Assembly: GCF_900109035.1 (NCBI RefSeq)
Contig: NZ_FNYD01000007.1
Location: 124,001 to 188,000, forward strand
DNA from: Cribrihabitans marinus
GTDB taxonomy: Bacteria > Pseudomonadota > Alphaproteobacteria > Rhodobacterales > Rhodobacteraceae
Length of the DNA stretch: 64,000 nucleotides
Reading direction: 5' to 3'
The position numbers were made by a program, and so were the translations under genes. The notes under the pieces were generated by a model that was given only the letters and a program-made list of their open reading frames with translations, was not told where the DNA came from and did not search any database. Below, piece after piece: positions 51,070 through 62,299 of this stretch (position 1 is the stretch's first letter; the number at the start of each line of letters is the position of its first letter).

Positions 51070-52055
51070 AAACCTACCAGATCGTCGGCATCGGCAATGC
51101 CGTCGTCGACGTCATCAGCCAATCCGACGACAATTTCCTGGAACTGATGGGTATCCAGAAGGGCATCATGCAGCTGGTCGAGCGGGAACGCGGCGAGCTG
51201 CTCTATGCGGCGATGGAATCGCGTGTACAGACCCCGGGCGGGTCGGTCGCCAACACCATCGCAGGCGCCGGGGCGCTGGGGCTCGAGGCGGCGTTCATCG
51301 GACGGGTCCATGACGACGCGCTGGGCCGGTTCTATGCCGACGCGATGAACGAGGATGGCGTGGATTTCGTCAATCCGCCGGTGCCGGGAGGGGAATTGCC
51401 GACCTCGCGTTCGATGATCTTCGTCTCGCCCGACGGCGAGCGGTCGATGAACACCTATCTGGGGATCTCCTCGGAGCTCAGTTCCGAGGACGTGTCGGGC
51501 GATGTGGCCGGCAACACGCAGATCATGTTTCTCGAGGGCTATCTGTTCGACAAGGACAAGGGCAAGACCGCGTTTCTGGAGGCGGCGCGCGACTGCCGGG
51601 CCGGGGGCGGCAAGACCGGAATCGCGATCTCGGATCCGTTCTGCGTGGAACGGCATCGGCCGGATTTCCTGTCGCTGATCGCCGACGAGCTGGATTTCGT
51701 GATCGGCAACGAGGCCGAGATCCGCGCCCTGTTCGAGACCGATGACCTGGAGGACGCGCTGCGCCGGACGGCGGCGATCTGCGACCTGGTGGTCTGCACC
51801 CGCTCGGGCGACGGGGTGACGGTGCTGGCCGAGGGCCAGCGGATCGACGTGCCGGTGGACCGCGTCACGCCGGTCGATGCCACCGGCGCGGGCGACCAGT
51901 TCGCCGCGGGCTTCCTCTTCGGCCTGGCAACCGGCCGCGACCTGGAGACATGCGCACGGATCGGCAATGCCTGCGCCCGCGAGGTGATCGGCCATATCGG
52001 CCCGCGCCCCGAGGTCAACATGCTCGAGGTGCTGCGCGAGGAGGCGCTGGTCTGA
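51066..52055 (+). CDS. PfkB-family carbohydrate/nucleoside kinase (adenosine kinase-like)
   Basis: 329-aa ribokinase-fold enzyme. The start MKTYQIVGIGNAVVDVISQ, the two-glycine TPGGSVANTIAG, and the DATGAGDQFAAG anion hole with catalytic D277 place it with the adenosine kinase-like group of alphaproteobacteria. The substrate is inferred. Start lies within the nth stop, so translation is coupled. Confidence 0.9.
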   Translation: MKTYQIVGIGNAVVDVISQSDDNFLELMGIQKGIMQLVERERGELLYAAMESRVQTPGGSVANTIAGAGALGLEAAFIGRVHDDALGRFYADAMNEDGVDFVNPPVPGGELPTSRSMIFVSPDGERSMNTYLGISSELSSEDVSGDVAGNTQIMFLEGYLFDKDKGKTAFLEAARDCRAGGGKTGIAISDPFCVERHRPDFLSLIADELDFVIGNEAEIRALFETDDLEDALRRTAAICDLVVCTRSGDGVTVLAEGQRIDVPVDRVTPVDATGAGDQFAAGFLFGLATGRDLETCARIGNACAREVIGHIGPRPEVNMLEVLREEALV

Positions 52056-52156
52056 ACCGCCCCCGGCCGGCCGAGAGCAATGCCAACTCGACATGAACGC
52101 CCGGGTCTGGTAGTTTAGCGCATTGGCTGCATTGAGAATATTGGACCCGGGGGACG

Positions 52157-52399
52157 ATGACCGACAAGCTTGAAAAGCGGGTGACCGCCCTGGAGCAGAA
52201 GCTCGAACGCAACCTGGTGATCATGCAGAAATTCATGGATCAGTCCGCCAAGCGCATCGTCAAGCTGGAAAAGCGGTTCAAGAAAGTCGAGAAGACCTCG
52301 GTCAAGATGGAGAAGGTGGCCGATCCGCGCGCCATCGAGAACAACCTGATGCAGATGGTGGACAAGGCGCTCAAGGCCTACGACCGCAGCAAGTCCTAG
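52157..52399 (+). CDS. Short coiled-coil protein, unknown function
   Basis: 80 aa, almost entirely charged helix with heptad-like spacing (LEKRVTALEQKLERNLVIM). No signal or membrane segment. It is 101 bp after the kinase and directly before the methyltransferase-TPR gene (4-bp gap), so the two may act together. No family recognised. Confidence 0.7.
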   Translation: MTDKLEKRVTALEQKLERNLVIMQKFMDQSAKRIVKLEKRFKKVEKTSVKMEKVADPRAIENNLMQMVDKALKAYDRSKS

Positions 52400-52403
52400 C
52401 CCG

Positions 52404-54035
52404 TTGGCCGGCGGCCCCGACAGCTCTCCGAGCGACATCCTTTCAAGCGGCGCGGCGCGGGGAACGGCGCTGGAGGCGTTCGGGCCGGCGCATCGCTGCG
52501 CCCGTTTACGGATCTCGCATGCGTTCTGGAACCGGTCGGGGTTCGATCCGTTCCTGAACCTCGACGTGCCCTATACCGGCACCTCCAGCGGCCGGTTGTC
52601 CGAGGATGCCCTGGAGGTCGCGCTGGCGGCGGCGGACAAGGCGGACACCGCATCGGGTTTGCGCATTCTCGAAATCGGGGCCGGCACCGGGGTCTTCGCC
52701 AAGCTGTTCCTGGACCGGATGAAGGAGATCGCGCCCGAGCGCTACGGATCGGCTCGATACCTGGTGACGGACGGGTCGGCCCGCATGCTCGAGGCGCAGC
52801 GCGCATTCGGCGTGCTGGACGATCATCGCGACGTGGTGTCCTGGCGGCAGCTGGACGCGGCCGAGGACTGGGACGACCTGGAACCGTTCGACGTGATCCT
52901 GGGCACCTATATCCTGGACAGCACCCCGTTCGACCTGCTGGCGCTGCGTGACGACCGGATCTGGCGCAAGGAGGTGCGGTGCGTTCTGGACCATCCGGAC
53001 CCTGACGAGATCGCCGCGATCCGCTCGGCGTTGGACGCGGACGATCCCGACCGGCTGGCCGGGCTGGCGCGGCGGGCGCAGCTGTTCGGCATCCAGACAC
53101 GGCATGTCGAGATCGCGCGCGACGACATCCCCCATGCCGGCACGATCCCCAGCGACACCGGCGGCGAAACCCTGCCCTTCGTCCATTCCCGGGGCGCGTT
53201 GGACTGTATCGAGCGGTGCATGTCCCTGCTGAACCCGGGCGGCGTCGCGGTGTTCAGCGATTACGGCCATGTCGAACCCATGCAAAGCCACGAAACCACC
53301 GAGTTCCAGGCCTTCGGCCTGTCCACCGCCGCCGGCCTGAACTTTCCTCAGATCGACGCGGCCTTCTCGGCGCGCGCCGATCTGGGATATTTCGCCCCGG
53401 TGCTGGACCAGGGCAACCTGATCACCCGGGTCCTGACCCGGGATCCGACGATGGATCTCGGTGCGCTGGTCGAGGATCTCTATGGCGCAGTGCGTCACGC
53501 GGCGATGACCCTGCCGGTGGAAACCGCGCGCGAATTCCTGCGCGGGCGCATGTTCGAGACGGCGCGGGAGCTCTATGCCAAGGCGCTGGACCTTCAGCCA
53601 CGGAACTGGGCGCTTCTGGAAGAGGTGGCGACGATGTTCCAGGGCAGCATCGAGGAGCATGGCATCGCGCTGGAGCTGGCGGATCTTGGGCTCAGGCTCA
53701 ACCCGCTATCGCCCGGTCTCTGGCGGGTGCGCGCGGCCTCGTTCCTGGCGCTGGGAGATCAGGGCGCCGCCGACGCGGCGATTGCCCGGGCGGCCGAGCT
53801 GGCCCCGGCCAACCCCGCGATGCTGGAATGCAAGGCCGAGGTCGCACTGGCCGGCAGCCGCTATCGCGAGGCGCTTCTGGCCATCGGCGAGGCATTGGCG
53901 CATGACCTGGAGGGCGAGCACCATGAGAGCCTGCTGGCGCTGCAGCAATCCGTTCTGGCACGGATCGCGACCGATCAGCATGTGCTGCTGATGGCCGAAT
54001 CCAACCGGTTCCGCGCGCTCGACACCCCGCCATAG
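52404..54035 (+). CDS. MidA-like methyltransferase with C-terminal TPR region
   Basis: 543 aa. A class I methyltransferase domain with motif I LEIGAGTGVFAKLFL (about 88-102) and a preceding FWNRSGFDPFLNLD resembles the MidA/NDUFAF7-like group. After about residue 360 come TPR-like helices (RELYAKALDLQPRNWALL and RYREALLAIGEAL). The combination suggests methylation of a protein partner, unproven. The start is uncertain: a TTG at 52404 is the first start codon after the previous gene, with no strong ribosome site. Confidence 0.78.
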   Translation: MAGGPDSSPSDILSSGAARGTALEAFGPAHRCARLRISHAFWNRSGFDPFLNLDVPYTGTSSGRLSEDALEVALAAADKADTASGLRILEIGAGTGVFAKLFLDRMKEIAPERYGSARYLVTDGSARMLEAQRAFGVLDDHRDVVSWRQLDAAEDWDDLEPFDVILGTYILDSTPFDLLALRDDRIWRKEVRCVLDHPDPDEIAAIRSALDADDPDRLAGLARRAQLFGIQTRHVEIARDDIPHAGTIPSDTGGETLPFVHSRGALDCIERCMSLLNPGGVAVFSDYGHVEPMQSHETTEFQAFGLSTAAGLNFPQIDAAFSARADLGYFAPVLDQGNLITRVLTRDPTMDLGALVEDLYGAVRHAAMTLPVETAREFLRGRMFETARELYAKALDLQPRNWALLEEVATMFQGSIEEHGIALELADLGLRLNPLSPGLWRVRAASFLALGDQGAADAAIARAAELAPANPAMLECKAEVALAGSRYREALLAIGEALAHDLEGEHHESLLALQQSVLARIATDQHVLLMAESNRFRALDTPP

Positions 54036-54047
54036 GGTCGCGTGCAC

Positions 54048-54533
54048 TCATCCCAGATTCGGGCCGAACTCCTCGAGAACCCGGGCATAGACCGCGCGCT
54101 TGAACGGCACGATTCCGGCCAGCAGATCACCCGGATCCTGCCATTTCCAGCGGCTGAACTCCGGGTGTTCGGTGGCGATGTCGATCTGGTCGTCGCGGCC
54201 GTGAAAGCGCATCAGGAACCATTTCTGCTCCTGGCCGCGGAACCGCCCCTTCCAGATTTGCGGCACGATCTCGACCGGCAGGTCATAGGGCAGCCAGGTC
54301 TCGGTCTCGGCCAGGATCTCGACCAGATCATCCGTCACCCCGGTCTCTTCGCGCAGTTCGCGCAGCGCCGCCACGCGCGGCGCCTCTCCGTCATCGACAC
54401 CGCCCTGCGGCATCTGCCAGGCATCCTCGAACCGGTCGTTGCGCTGGCCCACGAAGACGCGGCCATCCGCGTTGGTCAGCATGACGCCCACGCAGCGGCG
54501 ATAGGGCAGCTTGGCGATCTGGTCGGGGGTCAT
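54048..54533 (-). CDS. rppH: RNA pyrophosphohydrolase
   Basis: 161-aa Nudix hydrolase that removes pyrophosphate from 5' ends of RNA and starts decay. The Nudix box [10 protein letters not shown]...REETGV (about 44-66) is intact, and the start [16 protein letters not shown] is typical for RppH. Convergent with the methyltransferase-TPR gene and divergent from the dienoyl-CoA reductase. Confidence 0.93.
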   Translation of the reverse strand: MTPDQIAKLPYRRCVGVMLTNADGRVFVGQRNDRFEDAWQMPQGGVDDGEAPRVAALRELREETGVTDDLVEILAETETWLPYDLPVEIVPQIWKGRFRGQEQKWFLMRFHGRDDQIDIATEHPEFSRWKWQDPGDLLAGIVPFKRAVYARVLEEFGPNLG

Positions 54534-54595
54534 GGGCGGCCTTTCGGTGGTTCGCGCTTGTCTAGCAAGCCCGCCATCGCCACGAAAGGGGATGA

Positions 54596-56692
<2,097 letters not shown>

Positions 56693-56739
56693 CCGGGTAG
56701 GATGGCAGCACCCGTGCCGCGACCCAAGGAGGCCTTGCG

Positions 56740-57195
56740 ATGGCGCATCCCGATTTCCCGCTTACCGGTTCCTGCCGCTGCGGCGGCGTGACCATCGAGG
56801 TGTCCGCGCCGCCCATGCTGACCGCCGTGTGCCATTGCAAGGGCTGTCAGCGGATGAGCAGCAGCGCCTATTCGCTGACCGCGATCTTCCCGGCCCCGGC
56901 ATTTTCGGTGACCGGCGGCACTCCGGTGATCGCCGGTGCCAAGGGGCCGGAACAACACCATTACCACTGCCCCGACTGCATGAGCTGGATGTTCACGCGG
57001 ATCGAAAGCGTCGACGCCATCGTCAATGTCCGCCCGACCATGTTCGACGACGCGGCCTGGGTCACGCCCTTCATCGAGACCATGACGCGGGACAAGCTGC
57101 CCTGGGTGCAGGTACCGGCCAGGCACAGTTTCGAGGAATTTCCGTCGATGGACGAATTCCAGGCGCTGGCCGCCGAGTTCGCCGGCCAGTCCTGA
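56740..57195 (+). CDS. GFA/CENP-V family zinc protein
   Basis: 151 aa with the zinc-cysteine pattern of glutathione-dependent formaldehyde-activating-like proteins: CRCGG near residue 12, CHCKGCQR near 32, and CPDC near 79. True Gfa activity is doubtful for many family members. AAGGAGG lies close before ATG. It follows fadH by 47 bp, in the same direction, and is convergent with the ABM gene. Confidence 0.88.
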   Translation: MAHPDFPLTGSCRCGGVTIEVSAPPMLTAVCHCKGCQRMSSSAYSLTAIFPAPAFSVTGGTPVIAGAKGPEQHHYHCPDCMSWMFTRIESVDAIVNVRPTMFDDAAWVTPFIETMTRDKLPWVQVPARHSFEEFPSMDEFQALAAEFAGQS

Positions 57196-57205
57196 CGCCG
57201 CGCGG

Positions 57206-57550
57206 TCAGCCATGCGCCGCGCGGCTGTCCTCGGGCGCCTGGTCGCGGTCGTGCATCCCGTAGTCGCGGATCACGCCAGCCACCCGCAGGCGGTAATCGG
57301 CGAAATACCCGCCCCGCCCCCGGGCCTGCGCGCCGCGATGGCCCGGCAGTTGACGCCAGCGGGCCACAGCCGCCTCGTCCTCCCAGAAGGACAGCGACAG
57401 GAGCTTGCCGGGGGTGGTGAGGCTTTCGAACCGCTCGACCGAGATGAACCCCTCGACCCCGTCGAGAAGCGCGCGCATCTCGGCGGCCAGGTCGAGATAG
57501 GCCTGCCTCTGGCCCTCGGCGGGTTCGACTTCGAATATGACGGCGATCAT
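57206..57550 (-). CDS. ABM-domain (antibiotic biosynthesis monooxygenase-like) protein
   Basis: 114-aa alpha/beta barrel protein. It begins MIAVIFEVEPAEGQRQAY and has GFISVERFESL and LLSLSFWEDEAAV, the ABM family pattern. These are usually small dimeric enzymes or redox-stress proteins. Its start overlaps the NIPSNAP gene by 4 bp, so they form a coupled pair. Confidence 0.87.
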   Translation of the reverse strand: MIAVIFEVEPAEGQRQAYLDLAAEMRALLDGVEGFISVERFESLTTPGKLLSLSFWEDEAAVARWRQLPGHRGAQARGRGGYFADYRLRVAGVIRDYGMHDRDQAPEDSRAAHG

Positions 57551-57870
57551 CCCGCGCTCCCATGTGGTGTGGACACCAGCCTGAGCCAGGTCCGGTCCTC
57601 CCGCAACAGGAACTTGCGGGACCGTGCGAAGGCATAGTTCTCCTGCCCCAGCGGATCGGCGGCAAGGCGGGCGCGATAGGCTTCGTATTCTGCCAGGTCG
57701 GGGATGTTGTAGATGCCGTAGGCCAGAGTCGAGGATCCCTCATGCGGTGCGAAATATCCGATCAGGTCGGCCCCGCAGCGGGGAATGGCGCGGCCCCAGG
57801 TCCGGGCGTATTGCACGAAATCGTCGTGCTTGGTCGGGTCGATCCGGTAGCGGATCACGCAGGTCAGCAT
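57547..57870 (-). CDS. NIPSNAP-family protein
   Basis: 107-aa dimeric alpha-beta barrel. It starts MLTCVIRYRIDPTKHDDF and has HEGSSTLAYGIYNI and AEYEAYRARL, typical of NIPSNAP. Function unknown. GGAGAAAG precedes ATG. It is divergent from an ArsR-family regulator and coupled to the ABM gene. Confidence 0.9.
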   Translation of the reverse strand: MLTCVIRYRIDPTKHDDFVQYARTWGRAIPRCGADLIGYFAPHEGSSTLAYGIYNIPDLAEYEAYRARLAADPLGQENYAFARSRKFLLREDRTWLRLVSTPHGSAG

Positions 57871-57903
57871 CGGCTTTCTCCGTTTGTGTGGACACCGGAG
57901 AGA

Positions 57904-57944
57904 CTAGAGGCTAGCCGCGATGGGATGCTTCGGCTAAGATCGAA
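57904..57944. promoter_or_regulatory. Inverted repeats between the NIPSNAP and ArsR genes
   Basis: TAGCCG (57912-57917) and CGGCTA (57931-57936) form a 6-bp inverted repeat with 13-nt spacing. CTAG-AGG-CTAG (57904-57914) overlaps it and TTCG/CGAA (57929-57944) lies on the other side. A likely operator for the ArsR-type regulator in a 76-bp divergent region. Confidence 0.55.
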
Positions 57945-57946
57945 TA

Positions 57947-58633
57947 ATGAAAGACGGACCCGACATCGCCCGCATCGCCGCCCTGATCGGCGACCCCGCC
58001 CGCGCCAACATGCTGGGCGCGCTGATGTCCGGCAAGGCGCTGACCGCGACCGAGCTGGCCCAGGAGGCGGGCATCACCCCGCAGACCGCCAGCTCGCATC
58101 TGGGCAAGCTGCTCGAGGGTGGGTTGCTGCATCTGCGCGGACAGGGACGGCACCGGTATTACAGCCTGTCGGGCAGCGACGTGGCCGAGACGCTGGAAAG
58201 CCTGATGGGCCTGGCCGCCGGGCGCGGGCATCTGCGCACCCGAACCGGGCCGCGCGACCCGGCCCTGCGCGAGGCGCGGGTGTGCTACAACCACCTGGCC
58301 GGCGCGCGCGGTGTCGCGATGTTCCGGGCCCTGCGCGCGGCGGGGCATCTGACCGAAGCGGATGGCGTGATCGACCTGACCGAGGGCGGGCGCCGGTTTT
58401 CCGAGGAATTCGGCATCGACCTGGCCGCGCTGGAGCGCGGCCGCGCACCGCTTTGCCGGCCATGCCTGGACTGGAGCGTACGCGAGACACATCTTGCCGG
58501 ATCGCTGGGGCGAGCGCTGCTGGCACGAATGGAAACGCTGGGCTGGGTCGGCCGCGAGCCGGGCAGCCGGGTGATCCGCTTCACCCGCAAGGGCCAGGCG
58601 GGCTTCGACGCGGCGTTTCCCGCCACGCCGTAA
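57947..58633 (+). CDS. ArsR-family HTH regulator
   Basis: 228 aa, about twice the size of classic ArsR. An N-terminal winged helix (about 10-80; TATELAQEAGITPQTASSHL) is followed by an unassigned C-terminal half with CRPCLDWS. Probably a homodimeric repressor of the divergent NIPSNAP-ABM pair; the effector is unknown. Confidence 0.88.
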   Translation: MKDGPDIARIAALIGDPARANMLGALMSGKALTATELAQEAGITPQTASSHLGKLLEGGLLHLRGQGRHRYYSLSGSDVAETLESLMGLAAGRGHLRTRTGPRDPALREARVCYNHLAGARGVAMFRALRAAGHLTEADGVIDLTEGGRRFSEEFGIDLAALERGRAPLCRPCLDWSVRETHLAGSLGRALLARMETLGWVGREPGSRVIRFTRKGQAGFDAAFPATP

Positions 58634-59097
58634 ACGGGGACAGATCCACCTACCCGACGCTGATGGTGATCACTTCCGACACGACCGGCGATTCACTCTG
58701 CGCGTGGCCGGCATCGCCCAGCACCGGTTGCAGCGTGTGCGGCCGAGGCGGGCGCGACGGGCAGAAGGGCGGCCCAGGTCGCGATCACGGTTCCAATCAT
58801 CTCTCTTCTCGTTTCTGGCCGGGTCAAGAAGATCACAAGGCCGCGGGCTGACGAGGGTGCCGGCGCATCGGCCTCAAGGGGATATCCCGGGTCCCCGGTG
58901 CCATGTTTCTGCCCCTTGCCGGCCACATATCGCCCCCCGGAAAGCAGGCGAAACCCCGCCACTCCACGCTGTTTCCTTGTTTCCGGGTTGCAAACGATCC
59001 CGGTTGAAACCCTGATATTATCCCATCCCCGCCCCGATCTCGCCAAGATTGGCCGCGATAACACGTCTCCAACGACAAATAATCCGAGGGACCGGGA
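58634..59097. other. Region between ArsR-family and LysR genes
   Basis: 464 bp. It contains the candidate minus-strand peptide at 58650-58800 and otherwise no recognisable gene. The right-hand part is the LysR promoter region. No strong terminator is seen. Confidence 0.5.
58650..58800 (-). pseudogene. Possible frameshifted small secreted protein
   Basis: From ATG 58800 the frame gives a signal peptide (GTVIATWAALLPVAPASA) and stops at 58693. A plus-one shift near the cleavage site joins it to an open tail LQPVLGDAGHAQSE then ITISVG with a TAG at 58650-58652. The joined product (about 50 aa) would look like a small exported protein. Either a one-base indel broke the gene, or the reading is coincidence. 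Confidence 0.35.
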
Positions 59098-60003
59098 ATG
59101 GATCGACTGACCGAAATGGAGGCATTCGCCAATGTGGTGGACCAGGGCGGGTTCACCGATGCCGCGAAGAAGATGGGCATCTCGAAATCGGCCGTGTCGA
59201 AACACGTCTCGAGCCTGGAGGCGCGGCTTGGCGCCCGGCTGTTGAACCGCACCACCCGCCGGGTGTCCCCGACCGAGATCGGCCTGGCCTATTACGATCG
59301 CGCGCGCCGCGTGCTCAACGACGCCGGCGAGGCCGACGCGCTGGTCACTTCGATGCAGTCCGCTCCCTCGGGCCTGCTCCGGATCAGCGTCGCCACCGAT
59401 TTCGGCGTCAACCACCTGTCCCCGGTCCTGTCGGATTTCCTGGCCGACTTTCCAGACATCACCATCAACATGGTTCTCAACAACCGCTATGTCGAACTGA
59501 TCTCGGAAGGGTTCGACATGGCCGTGCGCATCGGCGAGCTGGAGGACAGCACCCTGCGCGCGCGCAAGCTGACCGAGACCACGAAGCGGATGATCGCCGC
59601 CCCCGCCTACTTCGAGCAGTATGGTCGACCGCAGAAGATCGACGACCTGAACGAACACAAGCTTCTGCATTACTCCAGCCAGTCCAGCGGCAACGTCTGG
59701 AAGCTGACCGCGCCGTCGGGCGAGAAACGGCAGGTCCGGACCGCCGGCTGGCTCAGCGTCAATGACGGGCAATCGCTGCTGAACGCGGCGATCTCGGGTC
59801 TCGGGATCGCCTATCTTCCCAGCTATCTCTATGCCGACGCGCTGAAGAGCGGCCTGGTCGAGGATGCGATGCCGTCCTTGCCGGACGAGGTGCAGGGGGT
59901 CTATGCGGTCTATCCGCCGGGCCGCTTCACCCAGCCCAAGGTGCGCGCCTTCATCGATTTCCTGGTCCATACCTATGCCGAAAAAGGGCCCATGGACTGG
60001 TAG
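59098..60003 (+). CDS. LysR-family transcriptional regulator
   Basis: 301-aa LysR-type regulator. HTH is AAKKMGISKSAVSKHVSSLE (about 22-41), followed by a periplasmic-binding-type effector domain. It resembles the common CrgA/Pcar-like group. GAGGGACC precedes ATG. The divergent target would be the short peptide region or a distant gene; the effector is unknown. Confidence 0.92.
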   Translation: MDRLTEMEAFANVVDQGGFTDAAKKMGISKSAVSKHVSSLEARLGARLLNRTTRRVSPTEIGLAYYDRARRVLNDAGEADALVTSMQSAPSGLLRISVATDFGVNHLSPVLSDFLADFPDITINMVLNNRYVELISEGFDMAVRIGELEDSTLRARKLTETTKRMIAAPAYFEQYGRPQKIDDLNEHKLLHYSSQSSGNVWKLTAPSGEKRQVRTAGWLSVNDGQSLLNAAISGLGIAYLPSYLYADALKSGLVEDAMPSLPDEVQGVYAVYPPGRFTQPKVRAFIDFLVHTYAEKGPMDW

Positions 60004-60086
60004 ATACGGTCTCCAACTTCCCTTGGTGAGCCAAACTGCCCGCGCCGGATCCCGGTTGCGGGCCTTCTTTCACGCGTCGGGCGGCG

Positions 60087-61004
60087 TCAAGGCAACAGCA
60101 ACACCGCCTCGACCCGCCGGTTGGCCTCACGCCCCTGGGGCGTGGCATTCGTGGTCAGCGGCGCGAGATACCCCGCGCCGGCGGTTTCGATGCGCGCTTC
60201 GTCCAGTCCCAGCTCGTCCACAAGGCGCCGGCGCACGGCATCGGCCCGGCGCTTGCCCAGGGCGATGTTGTCGGCCAGACGGCCCACGGCATCGGTATGG
60301 CCGACCAGCACGATCCGCATCTCGGGCTGTTCCGCCATCAAAGTGGCCAGTGCCCGAAGCGACCCGTATGGGCCGGCGCCGAGAACGTCCGATCCGGTGG
60401 CGAAATCCAGATCCGCCAGGATTGCGCGCCCGTTCCGCTGCAAGGCATCTGCCAGATCCTCTCCCGTTCGGACAGGTGGCGCCACGGGCGATACGTCCGG
60501 TGCGACAGTGGCCGGCGCGTCCTCGCCGGGTGGCGTGACGCGGATCATCTGGACATAGATCAGCCCCGACACGCGGCTGACCAGAACGCTTAGCCCGGCC
60601 TCGCCCGCGACGGCGGACAGGAACCGGTAATCGCGGTTGGCGACATACATGTCCGGGGCCGGGATCACCTCGGTGGCAAAGCGAAAATCGAACCCGCCGC
60701 AGGCCCGCGCGTCGCAATCCAGCAGGATGTCATATCCCGCCTCGGCGATCTGCGCCCGGAGCGGCGCCAGAACCTGCAGCGGCGTGCGCGAGCCGCCGCG
60801 GATCCGCCAGCTCAGCCGCTCGACCCGGCCTTCGAGTTTCAGCGTGGCGATCCCGTCCGGGCCATGCGGCCCGACAGGAAGCGCATAGCTGTCGAGCGAC
60901 CGCACGCGCTCGGCCAATTGCTGCGCGCCCGCGGGCAGCGTCAACTCCTGCGCCGCGCCGGGTCCGGCAAGCAGGCAGGCCAGCAGGCCGAATACGCGCC
61001 TCAT
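60087..61004 (-). CDS. OmpA-domain periplasmic/outer-membrane protein
   Basis: 305 aa with a signal peptide (MRRVFGLLACLLAGPGAAQ), a middle domain of about 130 residues without a recognised family, and a C-terminal OmpA domain (about 185-305; GHTDAVGRLADN, then RRLVDELGLDEARIETAGAG). It probably binds peptidoglycan. Start overlaps the upstream gene stop (ATGA), so it is coupled to the AhpD-like protein. Confidence 0.9.
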   Translation of the reverse strand: MRRVFGLLACLLAGPGAAQELTLPAGAQQLAERVRSLDSYALPVGPHGPDGIATLKLEGRVERLSWRIRGGSRTPLQVLAPLRAQIAEAGYDILLDCDARACGGFDFRFATEVIPAPDMYVANRDYRFLSAVAGEAGLSVLVSRVSGLIYVQMIRVTPPGEDAPATVAPDVSPVAPPVRTGEDLADALQRNGRAILADLDFATGSDVLGAGPYGSLRALATLMAEQPEMRIVLVGHTDAVGRLADNIALGKRRADAVRRRLVDELGLDEARIETAGAGYLAPLTTNATPQGREANRRVEAVLLLP

Positions 61005-61579
61005 CTGGCCTGCGCGTGATACTCGGGATTGGGCTTCATCGCGGTGGCGCTGGCCACCCGGTTCGTCATGTTGAAGAACCCCGCCACGGCGGCGATGTCC
61101 CAGATGTCGCGGTCGCTGAACCCGACCTCGCGCAGCGCCTGGCGGTCGGCCTCGGTGATCTCGGCGCTTGCGGTTGTCATCTGCGCCGCGAAGTCCAGCA
61201 TCGCCCGCTGCCGCGCCTCCAGCGGTGCGACCCGGTGGTTCATCACCAGCATCTCGCCCAGTGTCGGATCGCCGGACAATTGACGCACGGCGGCACCGTG
61301 GGCAACGAGGCAGTAGAAGCACTTGTTGATCGACGACACCACCACCGCGATCATCTCGCGCTCTAGCTTGCTGAGCGCGCTGTCGGCCAGCATCAGGTCG
61401 TTGTACATCGCGGTAAAGGCGTTCAGCTTGTCGATGTCGAAGGCATAGGCCCGGAGCACGTTCGGCACGAAGCCCAGCTTTTCCACGCAGATATCGAAGT
61501 AGCGCTGCGTTTCCGCAGGCAGCGGATCGGCCATCGGCAGGTCGAGGGCAGTGGGCAGGCTGGAATCGCTCATGGGCAT
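61001..61579 (-). CDS. AhpD-like peroxidase-related protein (CMD family)
   Basis: 192-aa all-helical carboxymuconolactone-decarboxylase-like protein with the redox CxxC-x3-H of AhpD: C87, C90 and H94 (KCFYCLVAHG). Relatives are annotated as peroxidase-related enzymes. Two start codons 6 bp apart fit AAGGAG; the first is used. It sits 9 bp after the GNAT gene. Confidence 0.9.
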   Translation of the reverse strand: MPMSDSSLPTALDLPMADPLPAETQRYFDICVEKLGFVPNVLRAYAFDIDKLNAFTAMYNDLMLADSALSKLEREMIAVVVSSINKCFYCLVAHGAAVRQLSGDPTLGEMLVMNHRVAPLEARQRAMLDFAAQMTTASAEITEADRQALREVGFSDRDIWDIAAVAGFFNMTNRVASATAMKPNPEYHAQAR

Positions 61580-61588
61580 CGGTCTCCT

Positions 61589-62299
61589 TCAGTCGAGCCG
61601 ACGATAATGGTAGGCACCGACAACCTCCATCCCCAGCGCGGCATAAAGCCCGTTCGCGGCCGTGTTGGCCTGCGTGCAGATGACGCTGAGCGTGTCGGCG
61701 CCGTTCTCGACCGCCCAGAAGGCGGCGGCGCGCATCATCCAACGGCCCAGCCCCTGCCGCCGCTGGTGGGGCAGGATCTCGACGGCGTGAACCATCGCGG
61801 TGCCGGCATGGATCGCCACGAAGCCAACGCCGCCGGGCTTGTCCCGGTGTCGCGCCAGAAGGCCGGTCTTGGGGCCCGGCGCGCGCTCCATCACCGCCAG
61901 GCGGCCCGGGCCGATGCCGCCCTGCGCCCAGATCTCGCGCATGATCGCCAGCGGCTCCCACAGGGCAAAGACGGTGACGCGCGGGATCGGGATGTCGGTC
62001 AGCTGCGCGGACGGGCAGGCATGGACGTTGACCGGGTCCACGACCGGATAGCCGCGCGCGGCCAACGCAGCGTCGAGAGCGTCTTCGCCGGGTCGGATCA
62101 TGAAGATTCTCGGCTGGCCCATGTCCCGCATCGCCGCCTCGGCGGCATCGATATCGGCCTCGGTGAACGGACCTTCGGCGCTGGCGGCCGAGACCCGCTG
62201 TCCGCCGCCCCGCCCCTCGCGCAGGCGGAAGGGCCCCGCGCGGGTGATGCGCGCGGCAGGCCAGGTGCCGTCGATGACCGCGAACCAGTCGGTGTTCAC
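61589..62299 (-). CDS. GNAT-family N-acetyltransferase
   Basis: 236 aa. An N-terminal half with RIFMIRPGEDALDAAL is typical of one GNAT subgroup; the AcCoA-binding motif is HQRRQGLGRWMMR (about 178-190). The start is GTG at 62299, read in GTGA overlap with the stop of the CinA-like gene. Substrate unknown. Confidence 0.88.
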   Translation of the reverse strand: MNTDWFAVIDGTWPAARITRAGPFRLREGRGGGQRVSAASAEGPFTEADIDAAEAAMRDMGQPRIFMIRPGEDALDAALAARGYPVVDPVNVHACPSAQLTDIPIPRVTVFALWEPLAIMREIWAQGGIGPGRLAVMERAPGPKTGLLARHRDKPGGVGFVAIHAGTAMVHAVEILPHQRRQGLGRWMMRAAAFWAVENGADTLSVICTQANTAANGLYAALGMEVVGAYHYRRLD

